Below are positions 35,327 to 44,836 of a stretch of DNA of 64,000 nt, piece after piece. Position 1 is the stretch's first letter, and the number at the start of each line of letters is the position of its first letter. This stretch comes from Rhodosporidiobolus odoratus (lineage: Eukaryota; Basidiomycota; Microbotryomycetes; Sporidiobolales; Sporidiobolaceae). Position numbers and translations under genes: made by a program. The DNA lies in NCBI GenBank assembly GCA_034387635.1, contig JAOANU010000001.1, positions 1,240,001 through 1,304,000 of the forward strand, read 5' to 3'. The notes beneath the pieces are model-generated. The model was not told the DNA's origin, ran no database searches, and saw nothing but the letters and a program-made list of their open reading frames with translations.

Positions 35327-37086
35327 CTAAGCTTTGAGGGCAGTGACCAGCTTGCCTTGAACTTGATTTCCTCCCTGCACAGCCGGAAAGAGAGGTGAGC
35401 AAGCTTGCCCCAAGCAAGCATAGCGACCATGAACGCCGCAGAGGAATGCGAGAGACGCACCGAGAAAAGCAGCTGCCAAGTTCTCGGAACCTCCTCAAAG
35501 CTCGCCTCGACCTTGTGCTCCGTTCCCTCGGTAATGAACTTACCGTCCTCGATCGCCTTGGACACGGCGTCAATAGCCTCCCCAAACGAGTCAGCAAAGT
35601 CCAGAACAATGAAGCCCTGCATGGTAATTCGCATAGCGATGATGTCAAAGTGGTTTCTTGAGGTTGACCGGGCCCGAGTTGTTGTAGGAGGAGATGGCGC
35701 CGCAAGCGATGATGCGCGAGAAGCGCGCCATGCGAACAAACATGAGATTGAGTATCTCGCCACCGACGCTGCGTGGAGAATCGACAGAGGCGGAAGAAAG
35801 GTGGTGGAGAGAAACGGAGCGGTGGTGAAGGAGCAGGGAAGCCTTGTAGTCAGCGGTATGGGCTACCGTACACTGGACCAGAAAGGACGAAAGTCAAAGG
35901 CTGGAACGTGCTTGTCGAAATAGATGTCGACGTAACCCTCTGAGGCTTTGATAAGATCCTCCGAGAAAGACTTGCTGCGGTAGTCGAGGCACTCGTCCGC
36001 TCCAAGCTTCTTGACCCATGCGCACTGTAGTTGCATCGAGTCAGCGACCCGCCTTCCAGACTAGTCATGCCAGCCAACAAAGGCGAAGAATGATGCTGAG
36101 AACGAAGAACGAACCTTCTCGGGACCGCCCGCAATACCGATAACCTTCTTGCAGCCCACAATCTTCTTCGCGATCTGCACAGCTGCGCTTCCGGTTGCTC
36201 CTGCGGCGCCCGAGATAACGACGGTGTGCTCGGGCTTGATGTGGCCAACTGCATAAGGCACAACGAAAGTATCAAGCGGTCGCGAGGTATACGACGAGGC
36301 AAAGGCGATGCGGTAGAGGGAACAAGGTGAATCGTCGTATCAGCACGTAAAGTGATCAGAAGAGCTGGACGCAGGACACACCGTTATGCAGACCACAGTA
36401 GGCAGTCAGAGTGGTGAGGCCCAAGACCGAGATGGCGGCGCTGTCGGGGAGGCCCTTGACTTGGCTGTGTCGTGATTGATCAGAACACTATCCCTGAGAG
36501 GTAACAGGACTAAGTGTCATGCGTGGGCTGAAGTTTGTGAAGCTGAAGAGTAACGTGAAGGACCACGCACCGTGCGGGCTGAACCGCCCGTTCACTCAGT
36601 ATAACATGCTGCGACCAGCTAGCGAAGCCAGTCACCAGTACGCCTCTGTCGCGAGAAGATAGGGGTGAGCAACAAGCACCCCTTCGCGCCCAAACGCACG
36701 AGAGAAAGGCTTACTCGGCAAACTTGTCGGATTTCGTCGCGATGACCTTTCCCAAAATGCCGGACGGCATAGCTTCACCCTCGTCGGGACAGGGGCCATA
36801 CCTGAGCAAAGCACACAACGCACATGAGAGCCAAGAGTCAGCCTGTGAGCCCTTGCGGACCGAGTGAAGGAGCGCGGAAACGGGCGCACGCGCGATCCTT
36901 GACAACAGATGTGTCGATCCATGTCCTCTGCGCTGGGTCGTTCGAGAAGTAATTGACCTTGACGAGGATCTCGCCGTCGTTAAGCTCACGAAGAGGTTGA
37001 TAGACGAGCTTGAAGGTGTTTGAGGTGACCTCGTCGGACGGCTTCTCATTAATGATCCAAGTCTTGGTCGAGGTGGGCAGGGACAT
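35327..37086 (-). CDS. Second MDR-family oxidoreductase, apparently frameshifted
   Basis: The start MSLPTSTKTWIINEKP is at 37086 and the end GGNQVQGKLVTALKA is at 35327. Recognisable blocks: NYFSNDPAQRTWID, AMPSGILGKVIATKSDKFAE, TLTAYCGLHNVG, the nucleotide-binding region VVISGAAGATGSAAVQIAKK, YRSKSFSEDL and YFDNVGGEILN. Two oddities suggest decay. The intron within YFD-NVGGE (35911-35769) fits only with a GC donor (GCACGT) and an AG acceptor. Near 35654-35658 one surplus base separates the frame of SSYNNSGPVNLK from that of NHFDIIAMRITMQGF. Skipping that part as a 52-nt intron (GTCAAC to CAG) would keep frame but delete a conserved helix. Either a sequence error or an inactivating mutation is possible. 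It is a tandem paralogue of the 33275-35067 gene. Confidence 0.75.
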
Positions 37087-37790
37087 GCTGATGCTGGTCG
37101 ATTCTGACGAGTACTGTACGGTACAGAGAGCAGGGGAACTCTGCGAGAGCGCAGGATGAGCGCAAGATGAAACGTCGGAATCGGAAGCTGAGTCCGAGAA
37201 GCAGACCGGCGACCGGGGCAAGTTCCGTCCCTCCCTCGCTTGGTCGTCCTCCGCCCGCTGACAGTACAGCACTTCACACTCCCTGCTCGCACGCAAAAGA
37301 CCGCAGCGACTCGTCGACCCTCGCCTCGAACCCCGCCGACGACTGTCCGTGTTTCAAGCGGGAAGCAGACGAGAGGCGGAATGAAGGTGAGAAACCCGGG
37401 TCGTAGCGACGCGGGCTGCCACAACACAGGCGCTGGATGGAACGGAGGCTAAGCACGCATGACGACTGGTTGCCCCGAACGTTGAGGTCAGGGGATCGAG
37501 TCGACATGAGCGGGGGGCTTGCGTCGAGCCTACTATATGTTGCACGTTGCCCGCTCATCTTCAATTCCTCCTCACGTCTTGCCCGCCTGGCTCTCTCGCC
37601 TTTACCACTGTATGCTGATTGAATCTTACTTTCTGTGTACAACTGCTATGAGTCTCTTACAGTCGCGCCGCCGTGCTGGCTGCCGCCCGGGCCATCCGCG
37701 GACCCTAAGCTCCCCAAGTCTCTCAACCTTGTGGTGGAGTTGCTGTGCTGGCTCTCCTTCTCTTTCTTAGTCCACACTCGCTCGCTGAAC
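37087..37790. promoter_or_regulatory. Divergent intergenic region
   Basis: About 700 nt between the oxidoreductase start and the next plus-strand gene. No conserved exon seen. A leader exon for the downstream gene is possible, because a pyrimidine tract and TTAG acceptor lie at 37761-37770 just before its ATG. Confidence 0.35.
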
Positions 37791-39285
37791 ATGGCCTACC
37801 TCGCCGCTATATCCCGCTCACCGAGTCAGAAGGACTCACTATACGACGCTGTCGACGACCTCCCATCCTACCCCGAAGAATCCGGATCTGGGCGGTCCAT
37901 TCGCCGAAAGGAGTACGGGGAGGAGAACGACGAGCCGCCGACGGCGAGGAAGAGTTACAAGGGAGCGGAGGACGGGCCTATGACGGTAGACAGCTTTTCG
38001 TATCAGGCGCGCGATTCCCGTTCACTTTGCCTTCTCTGCAACTTTGTGCTGACCAAGCATTCCTTCCAAAGCTGGGCCGCATTCGGCACGACCTGAAGAC
38101 TCTACGCTCCAACCTCGCCGGCATCCCTTCCCTGGTGCAGGACTCCAGGGCCCTCTCCCCCTCCGACAACTCTCTCGTCGCCCAATCCTTACTTGAAGAC
38201 CTGTCCGCCCAAACGATCGCTACAGCCGACCTTCTCTCGCTCATTCCTCCCGAGTTACGCACTCTGTCCGGCAAGCTCAACGTGCTCAAGCCTGCAGCCG
38301 GACAATTCTTAGTCTCCAGCGGCGAAATGAACGAAGTCAAGACTCTTCTCGCAGAGTGTGGCGATTTGCTCCGACTTTCCATCTCGGAGATCAAAGAAGG
38401 GGTGCGAAAAGAAGATGAGGACAAGCAACAAGCTAGGATGAGGCTGCTCAAGCAGATCAAAGCGACGACAAGGGGGAGGGACGACTCGGAACAAATGGGG
38501 ATGTTGATGACGGCCGAGAGGGAGGGATCAGCGCCTGTCGAAACGCTCAAGGTGCGCCCGTTGCCCAAGGTTCCGATCAGCGTCTCCTGACCAGGTTTCT
38601 TTCAGTCCGGTTCGTATGGATACCGATGGGCCGTCGAGCGACCTTATTCTCGCTTCCAAGCTTCGTGAGCTTCTCCCATTCATTCTCCACAGGGTGTCGT
38701 TCTCCATAGGGTGTCGTTCTCCATAGGGTGTCGTTCTCCACAGGGTGTCGAACTGACCCTCCTCCCACAGACTAAACGAAGCAGGGGATCTCTCCTTCCT
38801 CTCGACCCTCAAAACCCCGTCCGAGCCTGCCCCTTCTTCTTGGGCCAACGTACGTTCCCGTTTCCCCCTGCCTCCCTGTTCTCCCTACCCTCGTCTGACT
38901 AGCACCCTCATGCCCGCAGCCCATCTCCTACCTCCCCACCCTTCCCTTCTCCCTCCGCCCCCCACAATACTCGGCACCAGGCGAGAAATCCACAACGGTA
39001 GATGGTTCCACCCCCCTTCACCACGACCACCCAGACGAAGAAGACCGGATCGGTAATTTCGGTGAACCCTTGGACGACCCAACTGACAGGAAGCCTCCGA
39101 GGAGGAAATTGGTGGCGGTTGGAGTGTTTGTCGTGATGGGACTGATGGTGGCAGCTACGGTTGGAGTGTTGGTTTGGTCGAGTAAGGGAGGCGCGACGGC
39201 GGGTATGGCGGATGATACGGACGGTGCTTTGGTGCCCGTGTCGACGGTTGCTGGGTTCCATGGGGTGCCAGTTGGGCTGTTTTGA
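37791..39285 (+). CDS. Unknown single-pass membrane protein
   Basis: Five exons: 37791-37985, 38072-38551, 38606-38664, 38771-38849 and 38920-39285, giving 392 residues with consistent phases. I do not recognise the family. Residues 1-65 are charged and disordered (MAYLAAISRSPSQKDSLYD). Residues 66-215 are helical and heptad-like (LGRIRHDLKTLRSNLAGIP, EMNEVKTLLAECGDLLRLS, KQQARMRLLKQIK). A Pro-rich linker leads to RKPPRRKL, one membrane helix (VAVGVFVVMGLMVAATVGVL) and a tail of about 35 residues. The basic stretch before the helix suggests a cytosolic N-terminus. The coiled-coil plus tail anchor recalls SNARE-like or tethering proteins, but no SNARE motif with a central Gln/Arg layer is evident. 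Intron 3 contains a 17-bp tandem repeat. Confidence 0.75.
38683..38750. repeat. Four 17-bp tandem repeats within an intron
   Basis: Four consecutive units TTCTCCAYAGGGTGTCG fill most of intron 38665-38770. Units 1 and 4 read CCACAG, units 2 and 3 CCATAG, so the outer units contain an acceptor-like CACAG. A branch-like AACTGAC and the functional acceptor CCCACAG follow at 38751-38770. Confidence 0.92.
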
Positions 39286-39552
39286 GGTGCTGTCTTGCAT
39301 GCTGTGTGTTTCAAGAGTCCATATCGGAGTTGTATCGCAAGTTTCTTGGGTAGTTTAGCAGTTTGGGAAGGTCACGGGTTGTCCCGCAACTGCGGATCCC
39401 TCACTCCTCGCCGGACATTCGTAGAGAACGAGTGCTCGAATGCCAAGAAAATGGCGAGGAATATCAACAACAAAAGTCAAGAAGGCGCTACAGGCGAGTG
39501 TAAAAGAAAGAAGGAAAGAATACAGCAGTCAACTCGAGAGAGCCATCAAACA

Positions 39553-41433
39553 TTACTCTTGCCCCCTAACATGCATCCTGATCCCTCCAACCTCCCCCGC
39601 CATAACCCTCCTCTTTCCCCCCTCCTCCTTCTCCCCCTCACCCGGTCTCGCCCCTCTTTCATCCCCCACCTCAACCTCCTTCCCAAGAATCGCTCCCGCA
39701 CTTCCTTGACCCGAGAGGAATTCGAAACAGGTTTCGACGATTTGTTGAATGGCTAGGTTGGGTTGGACGCGGGAACCGGAACGGCGAGAGAGGTAGGGGG
39801 AGAGGGTGGGGAAGTCGGAGAAGGAGGTGTGGATTGAGCCGACTGGTGGAAAGTTTGGCAATCGAGGGCGAGGGGTGAGACAGCGAGGCGAAGTCAGCGA
39901 CTTACTGTAAGCCATACTCTACGGGGCGAGTGGACATGGTAATCACGAGGATCGCAAAGGAGAACCAGGACGGAAGATGGGAAAGTCAGTCGAGACTCAC
40001 TTAAGGTCATCAACCAACCCTTTCCACCCTCATCTGCTTCCACAATCCCCCTGACCAGCTTGTAATGTACTCTCCACAGCGTGAAACTCTCACTGTTGAT
40101 CACCAGCAGCGGTACCTTGATATCGAGGGGGACCTTGTCTTTCTCCTCCCCGCTTGAGGCAGGGGCAGCAGTCGGGGCGGGGTTGGACGTGCGAGAGGGG
40201 GTCGCGGAGAGAGGAGCAGAAGAAGGTGCGGGAGGGATAGGATCGGCCCAAGGATCGAGGGCGATGCCTCTTACAAAGGGAAATTGGGGCAGACCGGCGC
40301 GGAGGGCTTGGATCTGCGGGTAAAATGCGCGTGAGTTTCGGAATGAACCAGCGATGGCGAAAGTGCACAGGCGTACTGTGGTAGCACCTCCGAATGAATG
40401 TCCAGCCATGACTACCTCATTCAGATTGATCCGGCCTTCCCAGCCAACGAGCCATTTCCCAACTACTCCTTCGCCGCCATAATCTTTTCGTCGGTTCTCA
40501 GCTGCGACGGCAGCACCCTCGCCTTCGTTGAGGCGCGTGAGGAGGGACAAGACAGAGTCGATCTCAGCGAGACGGAAGGACAGCTGAGCGGTGCGGAATT
40601 CGAGGGAGGTCTGGGGTCGGTGAGGGGCGGGGAATCTACGTAGACCGGGACACAGACATGTATGTCAGCATGACGAAGCAGTCTAGTCGTTTCACAGCGA
40701 CAACAGGACGGCTCGTTCCGGCTTACTCGAGATGCTCTTCTGCCCTGATGTAGTCCACGACCCTTTCCTTGCCATCGTCGAGCCTGACCACCGAGATGGG
40801 CCCAGAGCCGTCGCGATGCTCGATACATGCTACGATTGACCCGCGCGACGCGATTGCACCACACCACTGCCTGTACATCAGATGGATGTGAGGTGAGAAA
40901 CCGGTTTGCGGGAGATTGGAAAAGGACAGGACGTACGAGTAGGTCGTCCTCGTCCCGCTTAGTCCGTGAGAGAAGATGACGAGTGGGAACTGATCCTCCT
41001 TGGACAGCTGCTCGCCGACGAGGGTCTCCTCGGAGGTTCTGGTCGACGTCTTCTCGCTTTTCTCCTCCGGATCAACCTTGTAAGCCAATGCCTTGTCCCC
41101 TTCGACGGGCAGGGTAATCCTTGCCCCTACCAGCCAGAAGAGAGCCTTGACGAGGAACGCGTTCTTGCCCAAGAAGCGGGCGTAACCGTTTGCAGTTTGC
41201 GAGATGGGATGTTGCACCCAGTTCGGACGTTTGCCACATCCTCCCTTGTTCGGGTTGGCGGGGTAGAAGAGAGTAACGAGTACAGTGTCTAGTTTGAGGG
41301 CTGGTTTTCCTGTCGCTTTGAGCAGTGCGGGAGAGAAGTCGGCTCGAGGTTGCGAGACGGGCAGTTCGAGGTCGGTGGTTGAGACGGCGTATGGACCGGT
41401 GTAGGCTGGTAAGGGCTTGATGAGCAGTCCCAT
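39553..41433 (-). CDS. Platelet-activating-factor acetylhydrolase-like phospholipase A2
   Basis: The start MGLLIKPLPAYTGPYAV is at 41433 and the stop is at 39553. Motifs follow the plasma/type II PAF-AH family: VTLFYPANP, GKRPNWVQHPI, FPLVIFSHGLSGTRTTYS (oxyanion region), WCGAIASRGSIVACIEHRDGSG, the nucleophile elbow GHSFGGATT, the Asp region GIALDPWADP and the catalytic His in SIHTSFSDFP. The Ser-Asp-His triad is complete. The enzyme should hydrolyse short or oxidised sn-2 acyl chains of phospholipids. There is no evident signal peptide, so an intracellular enzyme is likely (as for fission yeast Plg7). A Pro/Ser/Ala-rich insert lies between the Asp region and the next strand. It is divergent from PRE4 with only about 118 nt between. 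Confidence 0.92.
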
Positions 41434-41550
41434 GGTGTCTGTATTACTCTAAGGGAGCTAGAATAGCAGTTTGTAAGCTGTGAGAGAGAAGACGAGGATC
41501 GCTTCGTCACCGTCAACTTTACACTCAAACTACTCACCTCGACACTCACT
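41434..41550. promoter_or_regulatory. Compact divergent promoter, PAF-AH / PRE4
   Basis: Only about 117 nt lie between the PAF-AH ATG and the first base of the PRE4 initiator. Both transcripts must start here or overlap at their 5' ends. Confidence 0.5.
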
Positions 41551-43003
41551 AGTAAGCTGTCGACTACCATACACGCTATCAGGGCACTATTGACTGACCC
41601 CTCGTCTGCAGTGAACCACTTCCCGTCCACTTCCTGGTAACTTGGCTCCCCTCCTTGACCCTACATGTCTCGCTCACTCTCTACTTGACATTTCCCCAGG
41701 GGAAAGCCCCGCAACGATCAGCTCGACCCTTATGCTACCTTCCCCGTACACCAAGGTCGCGGCGCAAAACTCTATGGTCAGGTCGAGGCGAGTACCGGTG
41801 GTGTGCAGAGGACTCAGTAAGTTGCGCGGCCTAGCAGACGCACGTATTCTGCGGTTCAGGCCTATCTAGAGCAGACGAGCTACGAGCTGAATTCATACAC
41901 ACCGTCTCTGCGCGCAGACAACCCATTGTCACCGGTACTTCGGTTCTTGGTCTCAAGTACAAAGACGGAGTAATGCTCGCAGCAGACAACCTCGGTACGC
42001 TTCCTTTATCCTCCTCCGGCCTGACTGTTCCAGCTCGCTAAGCTGCTCGATTTGCACAGCTTCGTACGGTTCCCTCGCGCGATTCAAGGACATTCGCCGC
42101 CTGCACAAGGTTGGAAACAACACCCTTGTTGGCGCTTCAGGAGACATGGCAGACTTTCAGCGAATCAAGCGGATGCTTGAAGACCTCATGTACGCTCCGA
42201 TCCCCCGTTTATGGTTCCTGCAGCTGCTGAGACGAAATCATCTCCCTTTTTCTCGCTGCGCAGGACTGAAGAATCAATTCTTGATGACGGACACGAGCTC
42301 GCTACCAATCAGGTCTTTGAATACCTGAGTAATGTCATGTACCAGAAGCGAAGCAAGTTCGACCCCTTCTGGAACGCTGTCCTCGTGGCCGGTGTGGAAG
42401 ATGGCACCCCGTACGTCTGCTTTTCTTCATTACTACCCAACAATCAGAGGGCACGCGATCAAGATCGTTTCCTCTGTACGAGTTGACGTGTCAGTTGACA
42501 AAAGACTCACGCGGCTTCATAACCTTTACCAGCTTCCTCTCCTACGTCGACCTCGTCGGCGTAACCTACTCTTCCCCCTCCATCGCCACCGGTTTCGGAG
42601 CGCACCTCGCTCAACCCCTGATGCGCAAAGCGCTGGACGATTTGGGCGCAGATGGAGAGACGAAGCTGGAAGAGAAGGACGCGAGGGCGATTTTGGAAAA
42701 TGCCATGAAGGTGCTGTTTTACCGGGACGCGAGGAGCATGAACAAGGTACGCTTTCATCGCCTTTCCTGCTCCTCGTCCTAGACTTGAAAAAGGAGAGAG
42801 GCTGATGGGCTACTGAGGGGCTGCAGTTCCAAATCGCAACGGTAACTTCAGCGGGAGTGACGATCGGTGAACCGCAAGAAGCGCCAACGGAGTGGGGCTT
42901 TGCCGAAGGGTTACGAGGATGTGCGTCTAGTCCTCTTCTATACCCTATCGGCGGAACTGACACATACTTGGACGCAGACGGTAACTCGGACGAGACGTAC
43001 TAG
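41551..43003 (+). CDS. PRE4: 20S proteasome subunit beta-7 (PSMB4 orthologue)
   Basis: Nine exons: 41551 (one coding base), 41612-41636, 41700-41816, 41918-41994, 42060-42189, 42264-42410, 42533-42746, 42827-42920 and 42978-43003, giving 276 residues with all phases consistent. The N-terminus MNHFPSTSWGKPRND matches the Pre4 start in other fungi (MNH..., then WG.P). Further motifs: QQPIVTGTSVLGLKYKDG, AADNLASYGSLARFKD, VGASGDMADFQ, MYQKRSKFDPFWNA, SPSIATGFGAHLAQPL, VLFYRDARSMNKFQIA and the end RGYGNSDETY. This subunit is catalytically inactive but structurally essential in the beta ring. The initiator ATG is split A|TG by a 60-nt intron (41552-41611). Confidence 0.95.
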
Positions 43004-43203
43004 ACCTCTGATGCGGCTCCCGACGAAGGAGCAGCGACGTGCTTGTAGTCCCGAAGCTGTACCGCTGTAAATCATTGTCTTTCTCTCGCATGTCTCTCGT
43101 CTCGCCCTCTCTTCTTATGCATTGGGTCATGCATCGGGAAATGGGGGTGCGTAAGAGTACAACAGATAAACGCAGGAGGGACACAAGAAGAAGCTGGATT
43201 GGT

Positions 43204-43767
43204 CTATTCTACGCTCTTTTCGACAAAGGCCTTGATCATGGCTTCTACCTCGGCCTTGAGTGCTGGAGGAACAGAGCCTGCGAGCGCGCAAATAGTCAGT
43301 CAGAATGCTGCGGCGTGTGCTCGATAGCGGAACATTGGACGAAGAAAAGTGAAGAAGGCGCACTCAACGCTTCCGGCTGTACGGCATCGATCAACCCTTG
43401 TAAGCTCGGCGAGTCTTGAACGCGAGCTTTTTCTGCGCGTCAACAGACTTACAGTCAGAAGGCCCTGGTCTCACAGCGCTGGAAGGGAGAAGGAACAACG
43501 TGAAAATTGGCAACGCACCTCGGGTCACGTCTCTGACTGTGTCTTCCCAGCCTTCTTTCTCTAATCCTTCTCTGAGGACTTCGAGGACTCTGCGCAGACC
43601 CAGTATCGTCAGCATACTTTGAATACGACGAAGAAGGACACACCCAAGAGAGGGAATGAAACGGACCTCGAGTACTCCCCACTTTCGATCAATCTTGTCC
43701 GTAGGGCCGCGTGGAGGTCTTGTTGAGCTTGTTGCTGCTGGGCTTGCTGTGAGGGAGCGGGTGGCAT
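43204..43767 (-). CDS. SUS1: SAGA/TREX-2 subunit Sus1 (ENY2)
   Basis: Four exons: 43767-43667, 43589-43519, 43432-43364 and 43277-43204, giving 104 residues. A Gln-rich start (MPPAPSQQAQQQQAQQ) precedes the five-helix Sus1/ENY2 fold: ALRTRLIESGEYSRVLEVL, EGLEKEGWEDTVRDVTRE, LIDAVQPEALSSVPPALKAE and VEAMIKAFVEKSVE. The ESGE, GW.D and VPP..KAE.. signatures are intact. The protein belongs to the SAGA histone H2B deubiquitinase module and to the nuclear-pore TREX-2 complex, coupling transcription to mRNA export. Three introns interrupt a gene of 105 codons; budding yeast SUS1 also has introns, with regulated splicing. Confidence 0.93.
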
Positions 43768-43929
43768 TGTTGCGGGCAAGTGGGGAGATTTGGGCGACTT
43801 GGGTTCGACCGCTACTGCTTGGCGATATCTGCTGCTGCTGGTCCGCTTCGGCTGTCGAGAGAATCCTGAAACTACGGAGCAAATCGTTGCTGTTTGACTG
43901 GATTCAGCCGTGAGGGTGATGCCGGAGGG

Positions 43930-44836
43930 AGAGGTTGCTCAAGTTGGACGACAAGATCCGGTCCCAGCATCACTCGACGCCGGCCAAGAGGATAGCAGCC
44001 GAACTACTTACAGATACAGATGACTGAGCGGGCGCTATCGCTACACTTAACGATGATGGTGTGCCGGCACCCTTCATCCTCCTCGTCGCAATCCGCAACT
44101 CTGGCTCGGCTCGACGCGGCACACCTCCGAGAGCTAGAGACCAGCAAGTACACGAGGAGTGCCCTCAGGTCGAGGATACTGGCAGCGACAGCGGCAGAGG
44201 GAGCTTGGGTGCGCCTGTCTACTTTCCTCTTCCTGCGCTTTTTCTTTCCCCTCCTCGTTCGCCTCACCGTACTCGTTTTGCAGGCCCTGTATGATCTTCA
44301 GAGCCTCGAACGATGCTCAGTCGATCTACTACTGTACGCTTGCCGGCGATCTTTCCTATCAAGCGCCTCTTTCCGCTAGCTTCTGGTAGGGCGAACGCTC
44401 AGGCTTTTTTGCCCACGCTTTGAAGCCAAGCCGGGTCTTCCCTTGACCTTCCCTAGCCTTCCCGGACCTTCTACGCTCAGCCCTATGGCGCACATGCCTC
44501 CTCTATCATTAACGTCTACGGGCGTTCCGCGAGGGGCTACGAGGGGCTACTTTTCTCTCCGCGCTCAGTCCTCGTCCACACTTCATCAAGCCGGCTCAAG
44601 TCGTGCTCAAGCCCAGCGGAAGCCTGTCTCTCCGTCTGGGACACGGACGATCGAGGCACAGACAGCGTTAGCCGTCAGGCCAGAGCGCGATCGCGGAACA
44701 TGTCGAAAAGGAGGTTCCCCTCTTCTCCGCCGTTATCACCGCCAGACGCAGCTCTGAAGAGGAGTGGGGCGTAGAAGGTTGCTCTTTCTCTCCCTTCGCT
44801 ACCATCCTTTCGCGGTTCCGCCAGCTTTGGGACGAG
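43930..44836 (+). other. Unresolved coding-like region, plus strand
   Basis: Several protein-like open blocks lie on the plus strand but I could not join them into one gene: 44032-44206 (containing LRELETSKYTRSALRSRI, with a GTGCGC donor after it), 44279-44338 after a TTTGCAG acceptor, and a frame reaching the seven-helix start (HVEKEVPLFSAVITARR, then EEEWGVEGCSFSPF). A small multi-exon gene, possibly running into or overlapping the seven-helix gene, is likely. No family recognised. Confidence 0.35.

Noticed and set aside
35644..35700. 52-nt intron in the second oxidoreductase to explain the frame change
   Set aside because: It would restore frame but delete a conserved segment present in the paralogue family, and it is shorter than most introns here; kept only as an alternative.
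33275..37086. Secondary-metabolite or catabolic gene cluster around the two oxidoreductases
   Set aside because: The neighbours are housekeeping genes and no synthase, transporter pair or pathway regulator accompanies them; simple tandem duplication explains the pair.
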